A stretch of 64,000 bases of DNA from Paractinoplanes brasiliensis (GTDB lineage Bacteria > Actinomycetota > Actinomycetes > Mycobacteriales > Micromonosporaceae). A model generated the notes under the pieces. That model did not search any database, was not told where the DNA came from, and saw nothing but the letters and a program-made list of their open reading frames with translations. This document shows, in pieces, positions 1 through 7,319 of this stretch (position 1 is its first letter; each line of letters starts with the position of its first letter). Made by a program: the position numbers and the translations under genes. The DNA lies in assembly GCF_004362215.1 (NCBI RefSeq), contig NZ_SNWR01000001.1, positions 558,001-622,000 on the forward strand, in the 5' to 3' direction.

Positions 1-1
1 C

Positions 2-679
2 GGCTACTTCGGGATCTACTTCGACGAGGGCTCGCGCTATTACACCGCCCGCAACAACGTCTTCTCGTCCACCGGCACCTGGGCCACCGCCAACTACTGG
101 TACGCCGAGAACATGGGCAACTTCACCGTGACGAACAACTGGTCGACCAACAACAGCACCAACGTCACCAACGGCGACCGGGGCAACGTGGTGTCCGGGA
201 ACGTGACCGTGACGAACGGCAACTGGCCCACCGGCGCACAGGCCGTGATGTCGGCTGCCGGGCCGCAGACCGGCGGAACCGAGCAGACGGTGCAGATCGT
301 CGGCGCCCAGTCCGGACGGTGCCTCGATGCCACCGGCACCACCAACGGCACCCAGGCGCAACTCTCCGACTGCGGATCCGGCACCGGTCAGCGCTGGACG
401 TCCACCGCCGGCAAACAGCTGAGGGTGCACGGCAACAAGTGCCTCGACGCGTCGGGCCAGGGCACGGCGAACGGCACCGCGGTCATCATCTGGGACTGCA
501 GCGGACAGGCCAACCAGCAGTGGAACGTCAACGCCAACGGCACCATCACCGGCGTCCAGTCGGGGCTGTGCCTCGACGCCCCCGGCAACGCGACCGCGGC
601 CGGCACCAAGCTCAACCTCTGGGCCTGCCACGGCGGCGCCAACCAGCAGTGGAGCTCCCGAACCGGACTCGGGTCATGA
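2..679 (+). CDS. Secreted beta-helix polysaccharide enzyme with C-terminal ricin-type lectin domain (partial, 3' end)
   Basis: Only the last 225 codons are present; the gene enters from the left edge in frame 2. The first ~85 visible residues are Asn/Thr/Gly-rich, with short repeating turns (TVTNNWSTNN, NVTVTNGN) typical of right-handed parallel beta-helix enzymes such as pectate-lyase-like proteins. From about nt 287 a ricin B-type trefoil (CBM13) follows, with three QxW signatures (GQRWT, NQQWN, NQQWS) and repeated GRCLDA/KCLDA/LCLDA motifs, so all three lobes look intact. The protein is probably exported and binds plant or microbial polysaccharide. The catalytic residues lie outside the window, so substrate cannot be stated. 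The next gene is another secreted carbohydrate-binding enzyme, which fits a plant-polymer pair. Confidence 0.8.
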   Translation, partial: GYFGIYFDEGSRYYTARNNVFSSTGTWATANYWYAENMGNFTVTNNWSTNNSTNVTNGDRGNVVSGNVTVTNGNWPTGAQAVMSAAGPQTGGTEQTVQIVGAQSGRCLDATGTTNGTQAQLSDCGSGTGQRWTSTAGKQLRVHGNKCLDASGQGTANGTAVIIWDCSGQANQQWNVNANGTITGVQSGLCLDAPGNATAAGTKLNLWACHGGANQQWSSRTGLGS

Positions 680-774
680 CCGGTGGCCCGGACGCTGAGC
701 GCTCTCGGGCGGGGCGCAGCTCGAGGGCCGAACCACCCGTTCCCCCACCGAAACCGCAGGAAGTGGAGAAGAAG

Positions 775-2073
775 GTGCCTGGTTCCCGACATTCGTACCG
801 CCGCGGCGGGCTGCTCGCTGCGGCCGCCCTCCTGATCGCCGGGCTGGGGGTGACCGTGACGCAGCGGGCTTCGGCAGCCACGCAGCCCGCAACCCTCGCG
901 GCGTCCGCCGGGTGCGGCAAGAGCCCGACCCTGACCAGCGGCACACGCACCGTTCAGAGCGGCGGGAAGAACCGCAGCTTCATCCTGCGGGTCCCGGACG
1001 GCTACGACAGCAACCGGCAGTATCGGCTGATCTTCGGTTTCCACTGGAACGGCGGCACGGCCAACGATGTCGACTCCGGCGGGACCAGCGGATACCCCTG
1101 GTCGTACTACGGCCTGCGGTCCCTGGCCAACAACAGCGCGATCTTCGTCGCGCCGCAGGGTCTCAACAACGGATGGGCCAATTCCGGCGGTGAGGACCTG
1201 GCCTTCGTCGACACCATGGTGAACCTCGTCCAGGGCGGCCTCTGCGTCGACACGGCCCAGGTGTTCTCGCTCGGCTTCAGCTACGGCGGGGGTATGAGTT
1301 ACGCGATCGCCTGCGCGCGGGCGAACGTCTTCCGCGCGGTCGCGGTGTATTCCGGCGGCCAGCTCAGCGGCTGCAGCGGGGGCACCCAGCCGATCGCGTA
1401 CATGGGACTGCACGGCCTGCGGGACCCGGTGCTGAACATCTCGGCGGGGCGGTCGCTGCGGGACCGGTTCGTCAGGAACAACGGCTGCACCGCCCAGAAC
1501 CCGCGGGAACCGGCGCAGGGCAGCCTCACCCACATCGTCACCTACTACTCGGGCTGCCGGGCCGGCTATCCGGTGGTGTGGGCCGCGTTCGACGCGGGTC
1601 ACACCCCCGGGCCCTGGGACGGATCCGCCGGCGACTACAACCCTGGTGAGGGGTCCTGGACCCGGCCGCTCGTGTGGGACTTCTTCAACCAGTTCTCCTC
1701 CCCCTCGTCGCCCGGTCCCTCGTCACCCGGTCCCTCGTCACCCGGTCCGCCGACCGGCGCCTGCCGGGTCACGTCCACGGTCAACGCCTGGAACAGCGGC
1801 CTGACCGAGGACCTCACCATCACCAACACCGGCGCCACCGCGATCAACGGCTGGTCGCTGGCGTTCACCCTGCCCGGCGGGCAGAGCATCACCTCCGGCT
1901 GGAATGCCACCTACTCCCCCGCGTCCGGGCAGGTGACAGCCAGGAACGTCGGCCACAACGCCACGATCGCCCCGAACGCGTCGATCAATATCGGTTTCCA
2001 GGCCACCCACACCGGCAACACGGCCGCTCCCACCGCCTTCACGCTCAACGGAACGGTCTGCACCAGAACCTGA
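775..2073 (+). CDS. Secreted feruloyl-esterase/PHB-depolymerase-like alpha/beta hydrolase with CBM2
   Basis: 432 aa from a GTG start preceded by a purine-rich RBS (AGGAAGTGGAGAAG); longer in-frame starts run into the upstream gene. Residues 1-34 are a signal peptide with an RR pair (SYRRGGLL) and an ASA cleavage site, possibly Tat-dependent. Residues ~47-305 are an LpqC/feruloyl-esterase-type hydrolase with nucleophile Ser169 in GFSYGGG, probable Asp217 in GLRDPV and His276 in AGHTPG. A linker with three SSPGP repeats (309-326) leads to a CBM2 cellulose-binding domain (330-432) with the usual flanking Cys residues. Such enzymes release ferulate or acetyl esters from cell-wall xylan. Substrate choice between feruloyl and polyhydroxyalkanoate esters is inference; the CBM2 favours plant wall. 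Confidence 0.85.
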   Translation: MPGSRHSYRRGGLLAAAALLIAGLGVTVTQRASAATQPATLAASAGCGKSPTLTSGTRTVQSGGKNRSFILRVPDGYDSNRQYRLIFGFHWNGGTANDVDSGGTSGYPWSYYGLRSLANNSAIFVAPQGLNNGWANSGGEDLAFVDTMVNLVQGGLCVDTAQVFSLGFSYGGGMSYAIACARANVFRAVAVYSGGQLSGCSGGTQPIAYMGLHGLRDPVLNISAGRSLRDRFVRNNGCTAQNPREPAQGSLTHIVTYYSGCRAGYPVVWAAFDAGHTPGPWDGSAGDYNPGEGSWTRPLVWDFFNQFSSPSSPGPSSPGPSSPGPPTGACRVTSTVNAWNSGLTEDLTITNTGATAINGWSLAFTLPGGQSITSGWNATYSPASGQVTARNVGHNATIAPNASINIGFQATHTGNTAAPTAFTLNGTVCTRT

Positions 2074-2239
2074 CCCGGACGAACTCGTCCCGAGCCCACA
2101 CGCGGCAAACCGCCCTTGGGTCGAGGTCGGCGAGGTCAAGGACGCTGAGCGTGCCGTTGAGGGCGAGCAGGCGCAGCAGCGGGGACAGGCCGTGCCAGGC
2201 AGCCCCACGTCGAGGAGGGGCCACCGGCGCCGGGTGGTG

Positions 2240-3004
2240 CTACGGCTGGTCGGGCCACCAGACGCGGTACGCCGCCGCCCAGCTGGAGGCCCGTGCCGCC
2301 TCCATCCGGACCTTGTGCAGGTCGACCGGGCCCTCGACGTATTCCCCGTTGACGATGCGCTCATGGGCGGTGGCCTTGCGCCCGTCCACAGCGACGCATT
2401 CCCAGATGGTCGAGATCTCGCCGGGGACCGGCTCCGGGTTGGCGTTGATCGGGGTGCAGCGCGGCCTCAGGTCGTCGACCACCTTCAGCATCAGTGAGCG
2501 GAACCTGCCCTCGATGGCGCCGGCGCCCTCGGTGTAACCGGCGTCGGCGCGAGCCGCCTGCACGATCGAGTAGACGGCCTGGGCGGACAGCGCGAGCTGG
2601 TCCTTGGCCCGCGTGCTCACCTCCGGGTAGTAGTGCACGGCGTCGTTGAGGATCTCGTTGACCCGCTGGGCGAACAGACCGGCGCCGAGCTCGTCCTGCC
2701 GGATGACCTCGTAGTTGCGCCAGTCGTCCTGGACCGAGACGACGCGGCTCAGGATGTTCGCGGCAACCAGGCCGTCGGCTTGCGTGCGGACTTCGCTCTC
2801 CATGACCCCCAGGATCCGGCCCACGATCCGGATGAGCTGCAGGGCCTGTTCCGGTGTCACCCGGCCGCTACGACCGATGTCGGTGCCGATGACGGCGGCG
2901 TTGAACAGGTCGTCGGTGAGCCCGTCCGCGGCACGGGCGGGCTGTGCCGTCCCGGTGAGCAGCATCGCGAGGGCGACGGCGGAGGCGGCGATGCCACGTC
3001 TCAT
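2240..3004 (-). CDS. Secreted protein of unknown function, paralog A of a four-member local family
   Basis: 254 aa, ATG start chosen for its GTGGAG RBS six bases upstream. Residues 1-26 form a signal peptide ending at ARA. The mature protein is mainly helical, with no recognised domain. Two cysteines near the C-terminus (LRPRC and WECVAVDG) match equivalent pairs in the three paralogs at 4.3-7.0 kb. It is closest to the paralog at 6177-6956, sharing a DAGYTEG/DAGYTAE stretch, a GPVDL/RPQVNV stretch and an SSW near the end. It follows the PucR regulator in the same orientation, and the upstream element overlaps the regulator's stop codon. An extracellular or cell-wall role is inferred only from the signal peptide. 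Confidence 0.75.
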   Translation of the reverse strand: MRRGIAASAVALAMLLTGTAQPARAADGLTDDLFNAAVIGTDIGRSGRVTPEQALQLIRIVGRILGVMESEVRTQADGLVAANILSRVVSVQDDWRNYEVIRQDELGAGLFAQRVNEILNDAVHYYPEVSTRAKDQLALSAQAVYSIVQAARADAGYTEGAGAIEGRFRSLMLKVVDDLRPRCTPINANPEPVPGEISTIWECVAVDGRKATAHERIVNGEYVEGPVDLHKVRMEAARASSWAAAYRVWWPDQP

Positions 3005-3050
3005 TTTGCTCCACATATCCCGGGAGTGTGGCCGGGCCGGACGGCGGCCG

Positions 3051-3090
3051 TCTTCGTCGGCGGTGCGCAAGCGGGGACCGGTCTTTGTCA
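3051..3090 (-). promoter_or_regulatory. Conserved upstream element of paralog A
   Basis: Read on the minus strand it runs CTGACAAAG ... TTGCGCA ... ACGAAGAC, 47-86 bp before the start of gene A. Almost the same layout lies before paralog D (7007-7046), and the ACGAAGAC part also before paralog B (5199-5205). CTGACA could be a -35 element. The repeat of spacing and sequence at paralogous genes suggests a shared promoter or operator. Confidence 0.5.
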
Positions 3091-4206
3091 GTCCGCGTAG
3101 TGCCGCACGGCCAGGGTGCGGGCGACGGTCGCGCTGAGCAGCCGTACGCCGAGAGTGGAGCCGGGATCGACGCCGGTGACGTCGCGGACGCGGCGCAACC
3201 GGTAGTCGAGGGTGCGCGGGTGGATGTGCAGGGCAGCGGCGGCGGTCACCCTGTTCATGTCGTGGGCGTAGTAGGCGCGCAGCGTGGTGACGAGGTCCGG
3301 ACCGGTGGCGAGGGCGCGCGCATAGGTACGCAACCAGTGGTCGACGGCTGGGGCGCCGGCGACCGCCATCTCGACGAACAGGTCCGCGATCTCCGGCAGC
3401 CGCTCGGGGGACGACTCCGGTGGTGCGACCCGGCTCACCTCACGGGCCCGGGCCAGCGCCGGGGCGAGGCCGCCAACCGGGCCTTCGGCGGTGCCGACTC
3501 CGCAGGGCCGGCCGATCAGCTCGACTGCACGGCGTACCCAGGCTGAGGCTTCGCCGGGGCAGACGATGACGACCTCGTCCGGGGCCAGCCAGGTGACCGG
3601 GATCCGGTCGGCGGCGAGCGCGGCGATGACCTCTGCCTGAGTCCGGCCGGCGGTACGGTCCGGCGTGGTCAGGACCGCGATCCGGTAGCGGGCGGCCACG
3701 CGCAGGTCGGCGACGAACGGTGCGACCGGTTCGTCGGCGATCAGGGCGCGGGCCAGGATTTCCAGCCGGGTCGGCAGCACCTGGGCGGCGCCGACCCCTC
3801 TGGTGTATCCGCGCAGATAGGCGGCGCGAGCCCGTACGCCCTGGGCGCCGAGCCAGCCGACGATGCGCAGCAGGTCGGTGGCGTGCTCGGGACGGGCCAG
3901 GTCGTGCACCTCGCGGACCATCATCGCGGTGTGCAGGCCGAGCACCTGCTCCTGCGACGGTACGGACAGACCGACCTCGGCACGGCGGCGGCCGACGTCG
4001 GCGATGCGGGCGAGATCGGTGTCGGTCAGAGGCTGCCCGGTGGCCGACAGATCCAGCGTCCGCCGGCGGATGAGGACGGCGAAGTCGTACATGTCGTCGG
4101 CGGGCGGCGACGACTGATATTCGCTGACCTCGTGCGTGTACGTCTCGACCGCGCTCCGCGCGTGGACCTCGACCCGCTCGCGCAGGGCGTCGAACAGGGC
4201 ACTCAT
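3088..4206 (-). CDS. PucR/CdaR-family transcriptional regulator
   Basis: 372 aa, ATG start with a strong GGGAGGAGG RBS. The N-terminal ~130 residues resemble the helical sensory region of RsbRD-N/PucR-type regulators, followed by a GGDEF-fold-like middle part. The last ~60 residues are the PucR C-terminal HTH (HTH_30), seen as NRVTAAAALHIHPRTLDYRL and RRVRDVTG. Family members activate adjacent operons in response to small molecules. The gene sits between secreted paralogs B and A and is in the same orientation, so it is the obvious local regulator of this four-gene family. A decayed copy of its last ~20 codons lies at about 7044-7101, upstream of paralog D. The inducer is unknown. Confidence 0.85.
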   Translation of the reverse strand: MSALFDALRERVEVHARSAVETYTHEVSEYQSSPPADDMYDFAVLIRRRTLDLSATGQPLTDTDLARIADVGRRRAEVGLSVPSQEQVLGLHTAMMVREVHDLARPEHATDLLRIVGWLGAQGVRARAAYLRGYTRGVGAAQVLPTRLEILARALIADEPVAPFVADLRVAARYRIAVLTTPDRTAGRTQAEVIAALAADRIPVTWLAPDEVVIVCPGEASAWVRRAVELIGRPCGVGTAEGPVGGLAPALARAREVSRVAPPESSPERLPEIADLFVEMAVAGAPAVDHWLRTYARALATGPDLVTTLRAYYAHDMNRVTAAAALHIHPRTLDYRLRRVRDVTGVDPGSTLGVRLLSATVARTLAVRHYAD

Positions 4207-4321
4207 CGATGCGCCTCCTCCCGTTGCCTCCTCTTCGGAACGGAGGTGGTGGGTGGATGGGGTGGCGATCGACGGTAACAGATATGGAGCGCCCGTCGGA
4301 CGCTCCACATCGGACGAACTT

Positions 4322-5119
4322 TCAGACGCCCAGGGTACGCAGGACCGGGAGCCCGTCGAAGGCGATCTGGCGGCTGGTTCTGCGGGTGGCTTCGGCGTCC
4401 ACCGCGGCACGGTTGAGCGGGCCCTTGACCAGGCGGGCGCGGATATACGCCTCGTAGTCGGTGGCGGAGTCGCCGTTGTACGCCGCACACGTGTAGTGGA
4501 TCTCGGTGAGCACAAGCCAGCCGCGCTCGTCGTACTCGTTGTAGCGGTCCTCGTGGCAGCTCGGTGCGAGTTTCGCGATCAGGGTCTCGTAGCTGCGGAT
4601 CTGGTCGCGTACCAGCGTCTCGATGCCACTGGTCAGCCCCGCCCGGGCGCGAGCGGCGATCGCGATGGCGTAGATTTCACCGATCGCGACGCCGATGGTG
4701 TCGGCGGACGATTTGCTCTGCACGGTAGCCAGGTACGAGGTGGCGAGCGTGGCGCAGGCGGTGGCGTTCTGCGCCCAGATCATCCGGACCGAGTTGTTCA
4801 TGTGCTCGATGTCGCTCAGCTCGATCGCGTGCGTACGAGCGCACGCCCGAACCTCGGCGCTGGCCAGGGCGTCCATGTGGTCGAGGATGTTCTGCTCGGA
4901 CTGCTCGACGGCGGTGATGATCTGCCTGACCGCGGCGTCCAGCTGCGACGAGCCAGTCCCGCCGCCGGCCAGTGCCGCCCCGACGACCGAAACGATGGCA
5001 CTGACCCAGTCGATGGCCACCATGTTGGCCTTCGCCCTGGCCGGCGCCCCGGTCCCGACGACGGCGAGCATGACCGCCAGGGCGCCGGTGGCGACGGCAC
5101 GCAACGTTCTGGTGCGCAT
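4322..5119 (-). CDS. Secreted protein of unknown function, paralog B
   Basis: 265 aa, ATG with GGAGGGAGG RBS. Signal peptide 1-29 (ends APARA). It is closest to paralog C: both carry DWVS, a Gly-rich GGGTG/GGGGG turn, LDAA.R.I..AV, a WAQNAT motif followed by CAT, AARA.AG, QIR.YE, KL.P and C.AYNGD, and both end LR.LGV. Four conserved cysteines suggest disulfides outside the cell. No catalytic signature or named domain is recognised. The gene lies upstream of pucR with a 115-bp gap and has its own upstream element (ACGAAGAC at 5199-5205) about 80 bp before the start. Confidence 0.75.
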   Translation of the reverse strand: MRTRTLRAVATGALAVMLAVVGTGAPARAKANMVAIDWVSAIVSVVGAALAGGGTGSSQLDAAVRQIITAVEQSEQNILDHMDALASAEVRACARTHAIELSDIEHMNNSVRMIWAQNATACATLATSYLATVQSKSSADTIGVAIGEIYAIAIAARARAGLTSGIETLVRDQIRSYETLIAKLAPSCHEDRYNEYDERGWLVLTEIHYTCAAYNGDSATDYEAYIRARLVKGPLNRAAVDAEATRRTSRQIAFDGLPVLRTLGV

Positions 5120-5198
5120 GACGACAACCTCCCTCCTTGTAGACGGCGGAACGGGTGTCGTCCGCTGAGAAGAGGCTGCCAGGGGGCGGGTGGGGCTG

Positions 5199-5272
5199 TC
5201 TTCGTCATCGGTGACAAGTCCGGCGCCACGGGGCCCGGCGGCGCCTGTCACTTGTGACAACCGGCCCCGCGC
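5199..5272 (-). promoter_or_regulatory. Upstream region of paralog B with shared ACGAAGAC box and inverted repeat
   Basis: On the minus strand a TTGTCACAAGTGACA segment (near 5247-5262) and a second TTGTCAC (5209-5215) precede ATGACGAAGAC. The ACGAAGAC octamer also lies upstream of paralogs A and D. Two TTGTCAC copies and a GTCAC/GTGAC palindrome suggest an operator; binding by the neighbouring PucR protein is inference. Confidence 0.4.
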
Positions 5273-5288
5273 CTTACACGTGCTTGGG

Positions 5289-5345
5289 CCGCGCGGCGCC
5301 GGTAGGCGGCCGCGCGGCGCCGGTAGGCGGCCGCGCGGCCCGGTG
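5289..5345. repeat. 21-bp GC-rich tandem repeat (2 full copies plus ~10-16 bases of a third)
   Basis: Unit CCGCGCGGCGCCGGTAGGCG+G occurs at 5289-5309 and 5310-5330, and a partial third begins at 5331. It lies in the gap between the stop of paralog C (5353) and the start of paralog B (5119). Each unit contains CCGCGCGG/GGCGCC self-complementary blocks, so transcripts from C could form a GC hairpin here. No coding role is seen. Confidence 0.8.
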
Positions 5346-5352
5346 GTGAAGG

Positions 5353-6168
5353 TCAGACTCCCAGGGCGCGGAGCGGAGGCAGGGCGGACTTGGCGGTGGG
5401 ACGGCTGGTATTCCTGGTGGCGCTGTCCTCGGCCTGGGCGCGGACGGGTTCGCGCAGGTCGCCGGTGACCCACTCGGAACTGCCCCTGTCACCGTTGTAC
5501 GCGGTGCACTCCCACCACTTTTCGACCGGGTAACCGGGTTCGCGGGCGCGCTTCTTCACGCAGTCGGTCGGGGTGAGCTTGGTGACGACCGCTTCGTAGG
5601 CGCGGATCTGGCTCTGCAGGACGAGGTCGGTGCCGTTGAGGAAGCCTGCCTGGGCACGGGCCGCGAGAACGATGGCGAAGATCGGGCCGATGACGAAGCC
5701 GATCTTGTCGACCGCCTGTGGGCTCTGCACCGCGCTCGCGAACGCGCTGGCCTGGGTGGCGCAGCTCGTGGCGTTCTGAGCCCACGCCCGCAGCGTGTAC
5801 TCGTCCATGAAGTCGATGTTGAGGAACTCGATGGTGTGGGCTTCGAGGCAGCCTTCCACCTCGGCGGCGGCGATGGCGTCGATCTGCGCGATGATCTCCG
5901 TTCTGTTCTGCGCGACGGCCGCCTTGATCTCGCGGATCGCGGCGTCGAGGTTGCCGCCGCCTCCGCCCCCGCCCCCGAGCAGGTAGCCGGCGACGCTGAT
6001 ACCCAAGCTGACCCAGTCGAAGGCGAACGCCTGAGCGGCAGCGGTTTGCGTCGGGCTCTTGGTCTCGCTGGTGGTCGCGGCGGCCTGGGCCGGCACACCG
6101 GCGCCCGCCACCGCGATCGACACCGCCAGGCCGGTGGCGGCCAGGCTGTTCAACAGTCGTGCTCGCAC
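5353..6168 (-). CDS. Secreted protein of unknown function, paralog C
   Basis: 271 aa from a GTG start whose RBS (TAGGAG) overlaps the stop codon of paralog D, so C is translationally coupled to D. Signal peptide 1-30 (VPAQA). An eight-glycine run near residue 67 replaces the shorter Gly turn of paralog B. Shared with B are DWVS, WAQNATSCAT, AARAQAG and CTAYNGD, and the ending LRALGV. The mature chain is alpha-rich with conserved Cys pairs and no known catalytic motif. B and C form one subfamily, A and D the other. It lacks its own ACGAAGAC upstream box, as expected for the second gene of a D-C transcript. Confidence 0.75.
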   Translation of the reverse strand: MRARLLNSLAATGLAVSIAVAGAGVPAQAAATTSETKSPTQTAAAQAFAFDWVSLGISVAGYLLGGGGGGGGNLDAAIREIKAAVAQNRTEIIAQIDAIAAAEVEGCLEAHTIEFLNIDFMDEYTLRAWAQNATSCATQASAFASAVQSPQAVDKIGFVIGPIFAIVLAARAQAGFLNGTDLVLQSQIRAYEAVVTKLTPTDCVKKRAREPGYPVEKWWECTAYNGDRGSSEWVTGDLREPVRAQAEDSATRNTSRPTAKSALPPLRALGV

Positions 6169-6176
6169 TGGGACTC

Positions 6177-6956
6177 CTATGGCTGCTTCAACGTGGGCAG
6201 GGTTTCCTTGGCTACTTTCCAGCTGGAGTTGACCGCGGCGGCGACCTTGAGGTCATCCACATTGACCTGCGGCCTTGTCCATTCGCCGGTCACCTTGTTG
6301 AGAGTCTCCGTGGCCGTCGCCGTCTCACCATTGGCCGCCGTGCACAGCCAGGTCTTCGAATACCAGTAGGCGTCGTTCTCGGTCCAGGTCGGCTCGCACT
6401 TCGGCTCCAGTTTCTCCATGATCTTCTCGTTGGCCTGGATGTACCGCTGACGGAGCAGATTCTTGGACTCCGCGGTGTACCCGGCATCTCCGGCGGCCAC
6501 TTCCGCCATCGCGTACTTGACGTTGAGGGCGTGGCCGATGGCATCGGCGGCCTTCGGGTCCTGCGTGGCGTCCAGCTCTCTCTTGTCGACCGAGGCGGAG
6601 GTGATGATCCTGCTGGCGAGGTTCCGCACCCACCGTTGGTCCCGGCGGAACTGCTCGTAGTTGGCGTACTCGATGGCGAACCCATCCATCTCACCCAGCG
6701 CCCGGGCCGCAACGTGCCCGTCAATATGGCTGATGACCTCGTTCCGGGCCTGCCCGACCAGTCCGACCACCTGTTGGACCAGCGCCTCGACCTCGGCCTG
6801 GGTCAGGCCCCCACGGGCGATCCGCACGGCGGTGAACACCAGGCTGATGACCGAGCCGCTGACGTCCTGCGCCCGCGCCGGCTGAACGCCGCTGGGCACC
6901 GCGACCCCGACGGCCAACAGCGTGGCGATCAGGCCGCGTACGAGTCTTCGTCGCAC
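6177..6956 (-). CDS. Secreted protein of unknown function, paralog D
   Basis: 259 aa from GTG; an ATG two bases upstream is in a frame that stops after nine codons. A GGGAG RBS lies just upstream. Signal peptide 1-29 (QPARA). It shares with paralog A an EVISHIDGHVAAR/EVRTQADGLVAAN segment, DAGYT, a C-terminal Cys pair (EPKC, WLCTAANGE) and an SSW...QP tail. It is the first gene of the minus-strand series D-C-B-pucR-A. Its promoter region (7007-7101) is a recognisable duplicate of the pucR-A junction, so D probably arose by segmental duplication of a pucR-A unit. Confidence 0.75.
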   Translation of the reverse strand: MRRRLVRGLIATLLAVGVAVPSGVQPARAQDVSGSVISLVFTAVRIARGGLTQAEVEALVQQVVGLVGQARNEVISHIDGHVAARALGEMDGFAIEYANYEQFRRDQRWVRNLASRIITSASVDKRELDATQDPKAADAIGHALNVKYAMAEVAAGDAGYTAESKNLLRQRYIQANEKIMEKLEPKCEPTWTENDAYWYSKTWLCTAANGETATATETLNKVTGEWTRPQVNVDDLKVAAAVNSSWKVAKETLPTLKQP

Positions 6957-7006
6957 ATCTGCTCCCTTCGTCCTGCCGGGATTCTGTTGGCGCCGACGGG
7001 TGCGCG

Positions 7007-7046
7007 TCTTCGTGAGCCTTGCGCAATCTCACAGTGACGTTTGTCA
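7007..7046 (-). promoter_or_regulatory. Conserved upstream element of paralog D
   Basis: Minus-strand order TTGACAAACG ... TTGCGCA ... ACGAAGAC, ending about 50 bp before the GTG start. It matches the arrangement before paralog A. TTGACA is a perfect -35 hexamer, but a clear -10 is not seen. Confidence 0.5.
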
Positions 7047-7101
7047 ATCCACGTAGTGGCCACGGCGAGTGTCGGCGCTTCGGTCGCAGCGCGTACGGCG
7101 T
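7044..7101 (-). pseudogene. Decayed copy of the pucR 3' end
   Basis: The DNA aligns with the last ~60 bases of pucR (3088-3152) at roughly three of four positions, including CGTACG, CGGTCGC, CACGGC and CGTAGTG in order. One reading ends GHYVD-stop against RHYAD-stop in PucR. Small indels break the frame, and nothing upstream (7102-7319) is recognisable as the rest of the regulator. It is best read as the scar of a duplication. Confidence 0.6.
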
Positions 7102-7319
7102 GGGCAGGGGTCCGTTCGTGGCTCTGCTCGCCCTGCTCGTCGCCCGGGGCCCAGGGCTCGGTCGTACGAGATCTCGAACCGGCTCGACGCCGTCGGGGCC
7201 GGCTGGGTCGCAGCGGCGTTCGCACTGACCGCCGCTGGTGCTCCGCTGCTCCGGGCCAGGCACGGCAGGAGCACCGGCGAGCCGCCCGAGCAACAGGCGA
7301 GGAGGTCAGGGGGTGAGGT

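Noticed and set aside
319..774. N-terminal extension of the feruloyl-esterase reading frame
   Set aside because: It lies in the wrong frame under the ricin-lectin gene and is Arg/His-rich shadow sequence; the GTG at 775 has an RBS and begins a signal peptide.
2090..2239. Possible gene fragment on the minus strand (HGLSPLLRLLALNGTLSVLD)
   Set aside because: It looks somewhat protein-like but has no start, RBS or recognised family; too short to call.
5289..5345. CRISPR-like repeat
   Set aside because: Units are contiguous without spacers; only two full copies.
7102..7319. Rest of a duplicated pucR upstream of paralog D
   Set aside because: No HTH or sensory segment can be recognised in any frame; only the last ~60 bases align.
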